From Aurelia coerulea (taxonomy: Eukaryota; Cnidaria; Scyphozoa; Semaeostomeae; Ulmaridae), in assembly GCA_039566865.1 (NCBI GenBank), contig CM076945.1, positions 1,245,001-1,309,000 on the forward strand: a stretch of 64,000 nt of DNA. The letters run 5' to 3'. Positions 37,701 to 46,718 of the stretch are shown here, in pieces; within the stretch, counting starts at the first letter, position 1, and every line of letters starts with the position of its first letter. The notes under the pieces were generated by a model, which was not told the DNA's origin, ran no database searches, and was given only the letters and a program-made list of their open reading frames with translations. Both the position numbers and the translations under genes were made by a program.

Positions 37701-40700
37701 TAGTTCTGGAGTTTGACTAAAAGATTACGTAATCACTCGTCGGAATCAGCCCAAGTGTATGATTTGTCATTGCCTGTCAAACGTAGATACTTTATAGTGC
37801 ACTCTGTAAAAAAGGAAAAAAAACATTTTTGTTCATCATACCGGGTGTCCAAAATGATGTACAGTAAAAACCCGCACATAAGAACCTAAGATTTTGAACT
37901 CAGCCTGTTTAGGTTCTTATGCAGTGAGGCACATCTAGTAATCAGGGTGTAGGTTCTTAAGATAGGAAAATATGTGAATCTAAATCTTAGCCAAAGTTAC
38001 TTGCACTCTTGACCCTATCCATTTCAACCCAATCTTACCCAGTTTACCCCTGCAGGCCCTGCCTATCACAGTTCTGTAAGAAATGTTTTGGAGTTCACGA
38101 AAGAGGTTGATTGGCAAAAATGTTGCATTTATTTCCCAATGAATGAATAAGACCCTTTATTAAGAACCTATAGTTTAGATATCAGCCTGAAATGGTTTTC
38201 ATTTATTGGGTACAAAATATATTATTTCAGGCTGTAGGTTCTTAACAGATGAAGGTTCTTATGTGCGGGTTTTTACTGTATTATCGTTTGATTGCTTATA
38301 TGTCCACAATCGATGGACAAATTTTCAAAAACAGGTAAAACCACAACCAACATCTTCAAATACAATTTAGCCTTCAGGCAATCAAATAAAACAAAGTGTT
38401 TGAAAATCAGTTCATTGGTTATGGACATGTAATAAGCAATCAAACAATAATACATCCCGGTACTTTAATTTTGGATTTACCTCCAAAGTAACTAAGATTT
38501 GACTTCATCTTTTTCACAGGAGATAAACATTTTAAGATCCAGCGGAAAATAGCTACTGGTGGTTTCGCGACAGTTTACGCAGCTACAGAACTTAATAATC
38601 CAGATTTATGTGAAACCGTTTTGAAGGTAACTCCGTTCTCTTCAAATTTTATTTCATTTGGTGAGTGCACAACCTTCCAACTAACTTCAAAGCTGATTCA
38701 AAGGAACGATTTCAAACGCTATTGCTGTCATCGACTGAACGATTTTTGCAGTTAAATACCTGTGGAACTGGTGTATTGCTCAAAAGGTGTAAATTTTTTG
38801 CCTTGTGACCTAGTAGATTTATTACATTTTGGTTTTTGGTAGATATCGCTATTGGTAGACTGATGGACTCTAAAACTACGACTCATGGACTTTCACATTG
38901 AAAATTAGTATGAAATCGTTTCCCTCGATTTCATGTCCGGATATTTTACGCAAGCTGAGTTCTCCAGGTAATGGCGGATGGGCCTAAGTTGCCGGCTCGA
39001 AACTACGATGTTAAACCGTTTCAAAATTCAAGTTTTCAGTGATATTAGCGATGAACAAACGCCATAAGTATCAAAAAGAATGTTTCTTCAATCCAAGAAT
39101 CAACAAACATTTCATTGTGAACCAGGAGTTCCTCATTTTGAAGGTTACATAGCTTCCATGAGCTTCACCACAGCAATGGGAATTTCCAACTGTCGAAGGT
39201 TGCCATGACTCTACCATAACCTCGTTTCAGAGCGCAGCCCTTTCCGTCCAAATCTTTTGTGTGAAAATCCATAAGTCCCAGTTTGAGCCAAAAACATTGT
39301 TGTTGTTGTGGTTGTTGTTGTTGTTGCGATAACTAGGGCTATGACGTTGATTTTTGACTACAATATTGCACCGTAGCACTATCAGTTCATTCGGGAGAGA
39401 AGTGTTTAACTTAGAAGCTTTGTTGTAGGTGATGCAGTCGCCAACACTTTGTTATTGGGAATTCTACATTGGTGAGCAGATACACGAGAGAATTGATGAC
39501 ATGGAGTTGCCACAATCGTTTGTAAGTATTTTATATTCGGATTTATATTCGTTTGTAAGTATTTTATATAAGTATTTTATATTCGGATATCTTGATATGG
39601 TTCATCATTAAAATCGCTTTTTTTACCATAAGATTTCTTTCAATGTAGACTTTTTTTCGTTTATGGCTCTTTAATTTGGTCTTTTACTCAAATGCGTGTA
39701 AAAACATCTTTATTTTGGAATTTGCAATTTTCAGTCAAAGTTTGAGCGGTAAGTAAGGGAGGTATTGGTTAAGGCAGTAGCAGCTACAACTAGGACAAAA
39801 ATCGTGTGTAGAGCAGATTAATTGATTGAATTGAATTGATTTTTGAACTGTGTTTTCGACAACAACAAGACACTATTTTTACTCCATTTAACCCTATTTC
39901 CTTCATTCTTTGAAACCCCTTTTGAATTCTTTTTGCAGCACGAAATGTTTATCAAAGCGAGAAATGGATTTGTGTATTCTGATGGGGCAGTGATTGAGTA
40001 TCCATTGCATCGGGGAGGGACTTTACTGGTAAGTGAGCTCATTTTAAAGGGACTCCGTTCCGTCTTCAAGTTCCAGTCGAAACGATGATTTGCAGTTTTT
40101 TGATGGGCAATATCACACAGACTTTTACCTGTTTCTTGAAAATGAAAGCGTCATTTTGAAGATAAAGTTTTGTACTTGACAGAGGCACGAATCAAACATT
40201 CATACCTTTTACGATTGCACAGATATAAGAGGATTTTCAACAATCACGTTTTGTTGGCTTGGATGAAGCCAACAAACAAACCGCAGATGACAATTGACTA
40301 GTGCCTGAAACAATAGTGTTTACAGATCTGTTTACAATTTGGAGACAGTTTGGGAATCCTTTAGATTGAAATTTTACAGCATCAAATTTGTTTACTCCTG
40401 CAAGGATAATCAATACATGTTTAAAGGGAATGTAAGCATATATAAGTGGCTCAAGCCACTTGCGGTCAAATCCTAGCCAATCAGATATCACTATTTCCTG
40501 TTGACAAAGCGGCGTATGTCACAGCCTATTGTCTTTGCACGGCTATTTTTATCAACGGCTTATATATGCAGTCTATCTATCAAATGCGCCAAGCACAATC
40601 CATGTGACAAATCGTAATGACGATAATATCCGAACTTTGCTTTTGACTAATACCCTGCAGGAGAGAAGGTTTAATTACGAAATTCGCTGAGTCAAATGGA

Positions 40701-43700
40701 ACAAGATGCTCTTTTACATTCATCATGCAATTGATTTGAAGATGTGTCCGTTTATACACAAATAAGTTTCACATGCCTTTTAATCTTGTTTATTTTGAGC
40801 AAGAAATATTGAACGAATGCAAGACATCATGTCGTTAAGTCTGAGATTTGCAAGGAGAAGTGAAGAAAGCTTCTCAATTAACTTACTACCTGTACTGAAG
40901 TTTGTTACTGTTTTACTGATCTGAGAACTGAATGTGTAAAGAGTTTGTTATAAGATATTGAGCGGCAGTAACTTTTGATTTCTTTCTTGCAGGATTTAGT
41001 AAACCAACTTTACACGGAGAGAGTTGGATATCCTGAACTATACGCCCTCTTGTATGGAGCTGATGTTTGCAGGATAGTTAAAACAATGCACGACTGTAAT
41101 ATCATTCATGGTGATGTCAAGCCAGATAATTTCTTATTGAAGAAGTACACATTTTTATACTGTTTTATCTTTTGGTTCGTTAATAACACAACGTAGGGAC
41201 CGTCTGAAGTAAAAGCTCTTTAAAATCCTCTAAAGATGTGGAAAGACAGATATGATATCATTGAGATATCGTTTCTAGGGAGTAAATTGTGGCAGGCACT
41301 TCCACTTCCCAATGACATGAAACATTCTGATACCCTCTCCAGCTTTAAAAGGAGAATAAAGACCTGGAATGGAGAGGAATAAAGGAATGCAACTGTAGAC
41401 TGTGTAGACCTTTCGTGGCTCAGGTTGGGTTCTTGAAAGGATAAAAGAATACATTGTAAAAACCAAAAAAGGAAATATTGTAAACACTGGAAACACGGTA
41501 AAAACATTGTAAAAATCTGTGTATTGGACTGCACATCGGAACTCGAAAATTTCGTCAAGTTTTCCATGGCCTTTTTGCAGTTATTGCTTTCCCCAGTGTC
41601 GGCTAAGGTATCGAAAATTTCTTGAGTAGCTTGTCCTGCCCGATATAGAAGAAGTGCTTTCTTTTGGGTTGCATCAGTGACGCCAAGGGCTGCGATGTAC
41701 GTTTCAAAATATCGCTTCCACGCCTTCCATCTTGGGCCTAAAGACATTGGATCAGACAGAGGATCGAATGGTGCGAGTGAAGATAGTTCGATTCTGCTTT
41801 GAGCCATGTTTCTTGTGAATTTACTTCGTCGCCATTTATAAGGTTTGGATAAAACTGAATAATAATAATAATAATACGCTTACACCCGTTGTTCCATTTT
41901 CTTGTTATAGATGTAGAATCCTGACCAGGAGTAATGGTGGTATGTTTTGTTTTGTAGCATTGACGGTAAGATGAAGAATGCGAGGGAGACGAATCTTCTT
42001 ACTTTGGCTGACTATGGAAGATGCCTGGATCTGACGATGCATTCAGAAGATGCTACTTTTATTGGCAGCTGCAACACTGATAAATTTGAATGTGTAGAAA
42101 TGAAAAATAACTTACCCTGGAAATATCAGGTAACATTTTGTCCTATGAACGTTTTACTCTCTTAGCCTTTACCCCTGTGTAAAATTTGAACCTATTATAA
42201 GGTATTTCCTGAAGTAAAATGTCAACTTATTAACGTTTCATTCAACCTACCAAGGGTTTCGCTCACTGATATCATGAGGAAAAGTTCAGACTCTGCGTTA
42301 TCTTGGGAAGAAATTCAACAGTCCGATTCAACGACCAGTTTTCGATAAAAGAACGAAGTTAACATGGAAAGGGGAAAAAGACAATTCAAGACAGATCTTT
42401 TCGATTATTTTCATGTTTCCTCTAAATTTTCTAACTGTTCTACCGTAAGATATGACGTAAGGTAAGATATCGATGAAAAACTGAATTGATTGCAACTGTA
42501 TATTGTGTAAGCGATATGTTGAAAATGTAGAGTTTTTATAATCGTAGACTGATATCCTAGTCAGCTACCGGGTGACCCAGAAAAAAGTGACCCAACACAA
42601 TCTGTTACAGAAAATTAAGTAAGTGGCCGATTGAAATGCTTCAAGCGTTATTCTGTTGCTAAAAAAAGTAGCCTATGCTATGAGTATTTTTCGCAATTTT
42701 TTACGGCACAAGAAATTTCCAAAATTAAGGATTTTGAGGAAAAGGGCATGCCTGAAATCCTCGAAAAGTCTTCAAAAACAAGGGATCGATTTACAGGCAT
42801 TTCAAATCGTCAAAACAACGCAGAGCGTGTTTCATTTCAACATGGGAATAGTTAACCCAGTCGGAAATCTTCAGAGCAAGTTTATAGTCCCTAGGTACTT
42901 GAAATATTCCCAGGCAGAATGAAACACGCTCCTCATTGTTTTGAAGAACTGAAATGGCTTCAAATCAATCCCCTGTTTTGACAACTTTTTGAGAATTTCA
43001 AGCTTGCCTTTTTCGTCAAAATCCTCAATTTGGGAACTTCCTTGTGCTCAAAAAAATTGTGAAAAATACTCATACAGTAGGCTAGTATTTTAGCGATAGA
43101 ACAACGTTAAAAATATTTCAATCTGCCACTTACTTTTTTTTCTATAACAGATTGCGTTGGGTCACTTTTTTCTGTGTCACCCGGTAGATTAAAGAATAAG
43201 CATTTAGCAAGGCCAAATCACGAGTGTGAGAGAGGAGGAGAGGTCTTAGTAGAACACATATGCGTAAGCTTCCTTTCTTTGTACATTTTGGAACAAATTG
43301 TCTGTAGGCCGACGAAATCTAGGGCTAAAACTTTTTAACTCAATATATTCCATCATTGGTAAATATGAAGACGGTTAGGTTGTCCGAGAAAAATTGCGTT
43401 TTATAAAAGATAACAAATGTTGCTGATCAAACAAATCACTGGGAAACCAGGAAAAAATTGTTGCTAACAATAAAAATTGTCTATTTGTTCCCTGTGCGAA
43501 TAAAAATTGTGTTGACGAAAATAATTATTTTCTTTGTGTGATAGGTTGATTATTATGGTGTTGCCTGCACATTACATGCCATTCTCCATGGATCATACTT
43601 GGAAACCGTACACAAACATGGAGGATACGCCCCGCAGAAACTTCCAAAAAAGTATGTTGACATTTCCTGTTTTGTCATTGATGTTGAAGTATCGAAGAGA

Positions 43701-45014
43701 TAAATGCTTGATTTAATGTTGTAAATTAGCTAAGAAGTGGATTGAATATCTGGTGAATTGACCGCTTCTTTCTGTAAATCTACTATATTCAAGTGATTGT
43801 GTAATGGTGAATAGACTTGTCTAAAAATAGAACAAAGTGAATTCTCGAACATAGATTGTTTCTTTGGCCATCTATTGTCCACGGTGCGTGGAGCAACTTC
43901 AATTTGAATGGAATATTTGAAATTGTCTGCTCTTTGCAAATGTAATCCTTTAACCAATCACATTCCCTTTGATGTTTATATACAGTAAAAACCCGCACAT
44001 AAGAACCTTCATTTATTAAGAACCTACAGCCTGAAATCATATATTTTGTACCCAATGGATAAGAACTATTTCAGCCTAATATCATAACTATGTTTTTAAT
44101 AAAGGGTTTCATTCATTCATTCATTGGGAACTAAATGCAATCTGTTTGCCAATCGACCTCTTTCGTGAACTCCAAAACATTACTTGCAGATCCTAATGAA
44201 CTCTCGTTTTTTAAAGACCCATTATCCAAGGACATAATCCATTGAACACAAATTCGCAGCCCAATGAACCCTTGTCTAACGAGATATGACTTGTTCATGG
44301 TTTCTTTGAGGGTCCGTTGTATGGAGAGATCACTGTAGATCGGTTCTTTATCCATGTATTTTTTTGTTAGTATATTTTCTTGTATTTAGATTATTATCCT
44401 TAGTATTAGTCCCGTATTAGTGTTTGTATTAGTATTTAGGTTAAGTGTAATAGCTGCAGGGTTGCAATGTATTTTCATGCTCCTTGCGCTATCGTCTCGT
44501 AATGTTAATGTTTGTTAGTAGATTGTAAATTTTAGGAGAATTGCTATAAAAAAAAAAAAATTTACTTGCAGAACTTTGATAGGCAGGGCCTGCAGGGGCA
44601 AACTGGGTAAGCTTGGGTTAAAATTGATAGGGCCAAGAGTGTAAATAAGTTTGGCTAAGGTTTAGATGCACATATTTCCCTTTGTTAAGAACCTACACCC
44701 TGATTACTGGATGTGCCTCATTGCATAAGAACCTAAACAGGCTGAGTTCAAAATCTTAGGTTCTTATGTGCGGGTTTTTACTGTATGCCATACGCACATC
44801 CATTCATCATAGCAGTTTCATGTCTTTCTTATCTCGCAGACGACAAGACAGAGAATTTTGGACATCGGTATTCGATCGACTGTTGAATGTAGCAGATTGC
44901 AATGACCAGACTGTGCTGGATGGAATTATCAAGGATTTTGAAATCAGGTTGATGGACCCTGCCAAAAGAAGTTGGTTTGACGGAGCCTTGAAAATACAAG
45001 CTGCCATGTCATAA
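15317..45014 (+). CDS. MADBUB: combined BUB1/BUBR1 (MAD3) spindle-checkpoint kinase, 18 exons
   Basis: Exons: 15317-15444, 16580-16639, 18192-18333, 19747-19943, 21253-21398, 22006-22199, 22751-22945, 23465-23685, 31262-32829, 35278-35356, 36364-37397, 38520-38626, 39429-39521, 39939-40028, 40993-41144, 41958-42129, 43545-43651 and 44840-45014. All splice phases agree and total 4,860 bases (1,619 residues). Visible parts are KEN1 (residues 9-11), a TPR domain (about 44-200), an ABBA-KEN-ABBA cassette (245-312), GLEBS for BUB3 binding (362-387), a CD1 motif (about 900-927), a third KEN (981-983), LxxIxE (1100-1105) and a kinase domain (1322-1619). The protein should act at kinetochores and in the mitotic checkpoint complex that inhibits APC/C-CDC20. 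It is longer than human BUB1 or BUBR1 (each about 1,050-1,085 residues). The start is the first ATG before the KEN box. The weakest junction is exon 8 to 9, which uses a donor inside a transposon end. Confidence 0.93.
15985..16180 (+). repeat. tRNA-derived SINE-like sequence
   Basis: TGGCGCAGTGG (15991-16001) fits a pol III A box and GGTTTGATACC (16046-16056) fits a B box, about 45 bp apart. The fold is not a clean tRNA cloverleaf, so a SINE head is more likely than a working tRNA gene. It lies in MADBUB intron 1. Confidence 0.45.
16580..19943 (+). CDS. MADBUB exons 2-4: TPR (Mad3/BUB1 homology region I)
   Basis: Exons 16580-16639, 18192-18333 and 19747-19943 encode the helical TPR domain. 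Family-typical strings are DPMDTWYKYINWTEQHFP, the LLERCIMQF helix, DERFVRIWLKYADI, then FYENWALALE and ADEVYQLGIARKAEP. In this family the domain contacts KNL1 or CDC20. The introns carry MITEs at 16825-17072, 17091-17564 and 18606-19179. Confidence 0.92.
16825..17072. mobile_element. hAT-like MITE with exact 8-bp target duplication
   Basis: Ends CAGGGATGGTGCCAG and CTGGCGCCATCTCTG are inverted. GACCTCAC flanks both sides (16817-16824 and 17073-17080). Confidence 0.75.
17091..17564. mobile_element. Foldback MITE at TTAA
   Basis: TTAAAGGACAAGTCCG at the left is matched by CGGACATGTCCTTTAA at the right. The arms are about 160 bp and include cacaaggagaagg and gcgcgat. TTAA at both borders is the target of piggyBac or Kolobok-type transposases. 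Confidence 0.7.
18606..19179. mobile_element. MITE, CCGGGTGTCCCAAAATGATG family, long copy
   Basis: Inverted TA-flanked ends as at 937-1164 and 37839-38462. It lies in MADBUB intron 3. The 115-codon reverse frame inside is a shadow of the repeat. Confidence 0.7.
20007..20556. mobile_element. Foldback MITE with GAGGTACGGGTCAC ends
   Basis: The left segment gaggtacgggtcacttcta through gatctgttggggttt is repeated in reverse at 20446-20556. No clear target duplication is seen. It lies in MADBUB intron 4. Confidence 0.65.
21253..22945 (+). CDS. MADBUB exons 5-7: ABBA-KEN-ABBA cassette
   Basis: Exons 21253-21398, 22006-22199 and 22751-22945 encode the linker after the TPR domain. It shows FAVLEDE (245-251), then TIAKENTQKPGKW (KEN at 276-278, Trp 285), then FDILEDED (307-314). 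The two F-x-[IV]-L-E-D motifs flanking a KEN box match the ABBA-KEN-ABBA layout described for MAD3/BUBR1 proteins, where it binds CDC20. All three exons have clean AG/GT borders and compatible phases. Confidence 0.87.
23030..23402. repeat. Partial copy of the foldback repeat seen at 1-620
   Basis: It shares ggagctgttttgtaatcg, ttgcacaaggcgaga and acgcaattgttactattgt with the window start and ends in cacctggta. It sits directly before MADBUB exon 8 in intron 7. Confidence 0.6.
23465..23685 (+). CDS. MADBUB exon 8: GLEBS (BUB3-binding) motif
   Basis: The exon carries VMYCKDQVYCGNQEFSFEELRA-like sequence (residues 362-387), the GLEBS motif that binds the BUB3 propeller, followed by an acidic tail. 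I end the exon at 23685, where GG|GTAGTT gives phase 2 and joins exon 9 in frame. If this donor is not used, the frame stops three bases later (TAG at 23687-23689) and would give a kinase-less, MAD3-like protein of 428 residues. The donor lies in the terminal repeat of a 5.7-kb transposon. Confidence 0.85.
27036..27452 (-). CDS. Unrecognised cysteine-containing ORF inside the 5.7-kb element
   Basis: This open frame encodes 138 residues. It has CQGCRKAKY near residue 40 and CEECQKLDNAL near residue 100, two CxxC-type pairs that could bind zinc. The rest has no signal peptide or membrane segment. It could be a surviving piece of an element-encoded protein. No family is assigned. Confidence 0.35.
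   Translation of the reverse strand: MNVGNRVLDLHELGWDIPMNIKTASSFVHVLSIVSRSQVCQGCRKAKYSILLDTVYDSESHIQSVARLASFGPFHEASPSFKAFISVQCKIMISSATKSKVCEECQKLDNALQVRSFRASNIVAKEAIHQRKTSNICL
27776..27931. mobile_element. Small hAT-like MITE nested in the 5.7-kb element
   Basis: The ends CAGGGGTGGATCC and GGATCCGCCCCTG form inverted termini typical of hAT elements, about 156 bp apart. Flanks AAGAATAA and AATAAGAT are not a perfect 8-bp duplication. Confidence 0.5.
29600..29985. repeat. C/T-rich repeat block, probable degenerate element
   Basis: It contains repeated ATTAAGCCCC/AATAAGCCCC strings and ends cttaataaagccattacagtaa. It has the look of an old inverted-repeat element, but the borders are unclear. 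Nothing coding is seen. Confidence 0.35.
30132..30175. repeat. (AAT)n microsatellite
   Basis: Pure trinucleotide tract in MADBUB intron 8. Confidence 0.9.
30685..31192. mobile_element. MULE-like foldback MITE, copy 1
   Basis: Inverted ends cataggttccaaatcttt and aaagatttggaacctatg. TATAACCGTAG (30674-30684 and 31193-31203) is repeated outside, an 11-bp duplication in the size range of Mutator-like transposons. It ends about 70 bp before MADBUB exon 9. The second copy is at 47942-48466. Confidence 0.75.
31262..32829 (+). CDS. MADBUB exon 9: long disordered region with CD1 motif
   Basis: This 1,568-bp exon encodes an acidic, Ser/Pro/Lys-rich region. Several ABBA-like strings occur (NDIFEDV, KLSIFEDG, KFSIFQVDD). 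Near the end, APSPTIHTKLAQQEVDAMY (about residues 898-916), followed by DSLSDFEQQF, matches BUB1 conserved domain 1. In BUB1 the CDK1- and MPS1-phosphorylated S-P-T there recruits MAD1. The acceptor is TTTTAG|CAAAG at 31261. The exon ends in phase 1 at a GTACCT donor. Confidence 0.88.
32943..33107. mobile_element. MITE, AATAGACC family, copy 2
   Basis: Reverse-orientation copy, partly eroded at the left (accttttaactattctg). The right end is intact (gctaaaaggtctatt). It lies about 110 bp after exon 9. Confidence 0.65.
33286..33730. repeat. Hammerhead-like remnants and RT tail next to (ATT)n
   Basis: On the minus strand near 33340-33310 the order is CTGATGA, a GAT/ATC stem, then GAAAC. On the plus strand near 33697-33725 the order is CTGATGA, GATTTTAATC, then GCAAC (one core base changed). 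Between them (33380-33540) is a fragment reading NNSLSFRGSILWNTLSDTIK, the end of a non-LTR ORF2, followed by an (ATT)n tract. Confidence 0.45.
33838..34182. repeat. Near-perfect palindrome carrying two hammerhead-like cores
   Basis: Arms 33838-34008 and 34012-34182 are almost exact reverse complements (both contain aaagaaccctattccc around the centre). Each arm has GATTTTTAATCGAAACGTT preceded by a changed core (TTGACGA on one arm, CTGACAA on the other), so neither is likely to cleave. (ATT)n tracts flank both sides. Confidence 0.6.
34310..34740 (-). pseudogene. Retroelement fragment with internal (ATT)n
   Basis: Minus-strand frames read NRPDIVFENKKDRSCLLIDI, then after a frameshift VKIVPIIIGALGTIGKNF and LLQKACLLGTAKILRKVL. 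These strings are typical of the C-terminal end of a family of metazoan reverse-transcriptase ORFs. A microsatellite and a stop break it. Confidence 0.6.
35278..37397 (+). CDS. MADBUB exons 10-11: KEN box 3 and KARD-like LxxIxE site
   Basis: Exons 35278-35356 and 36364-37397. Exon 10 has another ABBA-like string, FKILEEDE (956-963). Exon 11 begins SLANKENAQQ, a third KEN box (981-983). It later holds NLSTIEETSENRSNS (LxxIxE at 1100-1105) followed by a Ser/Gly-rich tract, much like the BUBR1 KARD that recruits PP2A-B56. A helical stretch near the end leads into the kinase domain. Confidence 0.87.
35430..35811. mobile_element. TA-flanked MITE with CAGTAAAAACCCGC ends, copy 1
   Basis: Inverted ends tacagtaaaaacccgc and gcgggtttttactgta. 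It lies 74 bp after MADBUB exon 10. Further copies are at 37860-38280 and 43981-44785. Confidence 0.8.
37839..38462. mobile_element. CCGGGTGTCC MITE split by a nested insertion
   Basis: Outer ends taccgggtgtccaaaatgatg and acatcccggta. At 37860 it is interrupted by a CAGTAAAAACCCGC element, and the host MITE resumes at 38280 with ttatcgtttgattgc. It ends about 57 bp before kinase exon 12. Confidence 0.8.
37860..38280. mobile_element. Nested CAGTAAAAACCCGC MITE, copy 2
   Basis: Inverted ends at a TA inside an older MITE, giving a relative age for the two families. Confidence 0.8.
38520..45014 (+). CDS. MADBUB exons 12-18: C-terminal protein kinase domain
   Basis: Seven short exons encode a BUB1-type kinase. 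The glycine-rich loop is IATGGFATVYAA (1332-1343), with the usual first glycine replaced by Ala 1333. The ATP-binding lysine is K1357 (TVLK). WEFYIGEQI supplies a helix-C glutamate candidate (E1368). The catalytic loop is HGDVKPDN (1457-1464) and the metal-binding motif is DYG (D1487). CVEM...PWKYQVDYYGVA matches the BUB1 activation segment and following helix. The stop TAA is at 45012-45014. Retention of K, HGD and D suggests an active kinase, unlike the pseudokinase of vertebrate BUBR1. Confidence 0.93.
41220..41390 (+). pseudogene. Short retrotransposon ORF2 tail
   Basis: The frame reads DIIEISFLGSKLWQALPLP and SSFKRRIKTWNGEE, which resembles the end of non-LTR ORF2. It lies in MADBUB intron 15. 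Confidence 0.5.
41500..41807 (-). pseudogene. LTR-retrotransposon gag-like fragment
   Basis: MAQSRIELSSLAPFDPLSDP, then RWKAWKRYFETYIAALGV and KKALLLYRAGQATQEIFDTL are typical of the start of a Gypsy-type gag-like ORF in invertebrates. It is cut off after about 95 residues and followed upstream by (AAT)n. Confidence 0.6.
42566..43186. mobile_element. Palindromic MITE, TACCGGGTGACCCAGAAAAAAGTG ends
   Basis: A 621-bp inverted repeat with TA borders; the two arms of about 300 bp are closely matched. It lies in MADBUB intron 16. The overlapping 74- and 88-codon frames are repeat sequence. Confidence 0.8.
43981..44785. mobile_element. TA-flanked CAGTAAAAACCCGC MITE, copy 3 (long)
   Basis: Ends tacagtaaaaacccgc and gcgggtttttactgta, about 805 bp. 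It shares internal sequence with copy 2. It ends 54 bp before the last MADBUB exon. Confidence 0.8.
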
Positions 45015-45659
45015 GCTCGCACGGTTGGGAACGTATTGGATTTGCTAAATATGAACAGTATGTGGTATTGTGTTTTGTTCTGCTTCTCTTATGGAAGAAT
45101 TGTGCAAGACTCTGCAACGTTTGCGATGTCTATCAGCGTCAAAGTGAGAGAGTAGCGCCAGCGACATTTAACAAATCAAACAGATAAAATACATCGTTTT
45201 CTCCACCCCTACTGTTTTCGAACGCAAGATCATTGTTTTCTACTACATTGGGGGTAACCGCACGCACACCCTTGCCTCCCCCAGTACACTCTTTTTTTAT
45301 AAGAATATTTTAAATTTTGTCCAGCCTCGATATTCTTAGAAAAGTTTCGTTTTGAGCCTGCGATTCTCTTTTATGATCATCACAAAACAGGCAACTGCTG
45401 ACAAATGAGATACAAATATGCCAGCTGAGGCTGGCAATATTCTTATAATATTCTTAAAAATTGGATGATTCTGAGCCTGAATATTCTTATAAACATTATT
45501 CTTATAAAAAGAAAAGAGTGTCTCCGCAACTGATTTACACATAATGAAAACTAGCTTGAAACAGTTGAAATACTCGTGGGTTTCAAACACAGAAAGACCA
45601 TTTGCATATCCTTAGGGTCATGGCATTTTCCTTCATACTTTCTTCTGTTCGCAAAGCAG

Positions 45660-45845
45660 AATAGACCTTTTAAATATTCTGAAAAGAATCAGAATCGAAC
45701 AATATTTTGCTACATTTTGTAAAATTTTCGAATGTGCACAATAGTGATAGAAGCTCTATCGCCACTCGATCGAACGTCGCATATAAAAATGTATAAAAAT
45801 AACGTTCGATCCAGGCTCTTCTATAGAATAGCTAAAAGGTCTATT
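45660..45845. mobile_element. MITE, AATAGACC family, copy 3
   Basis: A near full-length copy in the opposite orientation to 1394-1580. It lies about 650 bp downstream of the MADBUB stop. Confidence 0.7.
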
Positions 45846-45994
45846 ATAGTGTACATATTACGATTGTTCTGAAGTGTGTATCGCATTACATGTCAGGTGA
45901 GATTTGCGTTCACGCAAACTTACTGATGCAAGGCCCCATCATTGTTTTATTCGCGGATATTTTCATTTAGTATTGGGTGAAATACGAACTGAGC

Positions 45995-46718
45995 TACCGG
46001 GTGAGATGTTAAACATTTTAAGCCTACAGCTATAAACTGTAAATCAGACTCATATAACCTGATAACATTTGTTTAGCTAACAAGGGCAGATTTTGTAACA
46101 CAATTGCAACAGTTGCGTTTGACTGACACTTCAATTCAAAGCAATTAGCGACTGCAGACAAAGGAAATTCTCTCAAGCAGTAATTCAAAACAAACAAACA
46201 AAGCCGCAAAAGTTTTCCCAAAACTAGTAGGGCAAACTCTCGCCTTGTGCAAGCGAAAGGTGGTTTTAAGAGAAGTTATGTGCTCATGACGAAAGAAGAA
46301 GGCCAAGTCTAAAGCTCTGCCTGACGGATTTTGTTTATTTGATTCACAAACCGAGCAGCATTGTAATTCTCGTGTATTTAGGGCTTAAATGAAACGATTA
46401 CAAAACAGCTCCTAAATCAAATCAACCAAGCAGAACTTTAGATTTGCCCTTCTTCTTTCATTTTAAAACCAAACTACATATTATTAGAAAGACGAAAAAT
46501 TGTACTTTCAGATGGTATGTATAAAGCACATCTCATAAAACCTTATCATTTTTCAAAGATTTCCAATTATAGTTGGGTTTGTTTGTTTGTTTGTTTGTTT
46601 GTTTGTTTGTTTGTTTGTTTGTTTGTTTGTTTTTCTGAAACACCCTGTATAAGATTCTGATAAATTCTTCGAGAGCTGTAGACTTTCAAATACCTAACTC
46701 TTTTTCACCCACCTGGTA
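45995..46718. mobile_element. Foldback element with TACCGGGTGA ends containing the 1-620 repeat
   Basis: Left taccgggtgagatg and right cacccacctggta. The interior holds the same foldback as the window start and a (GTTT)n tract near 46575-46632. Confidence 0.6.
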
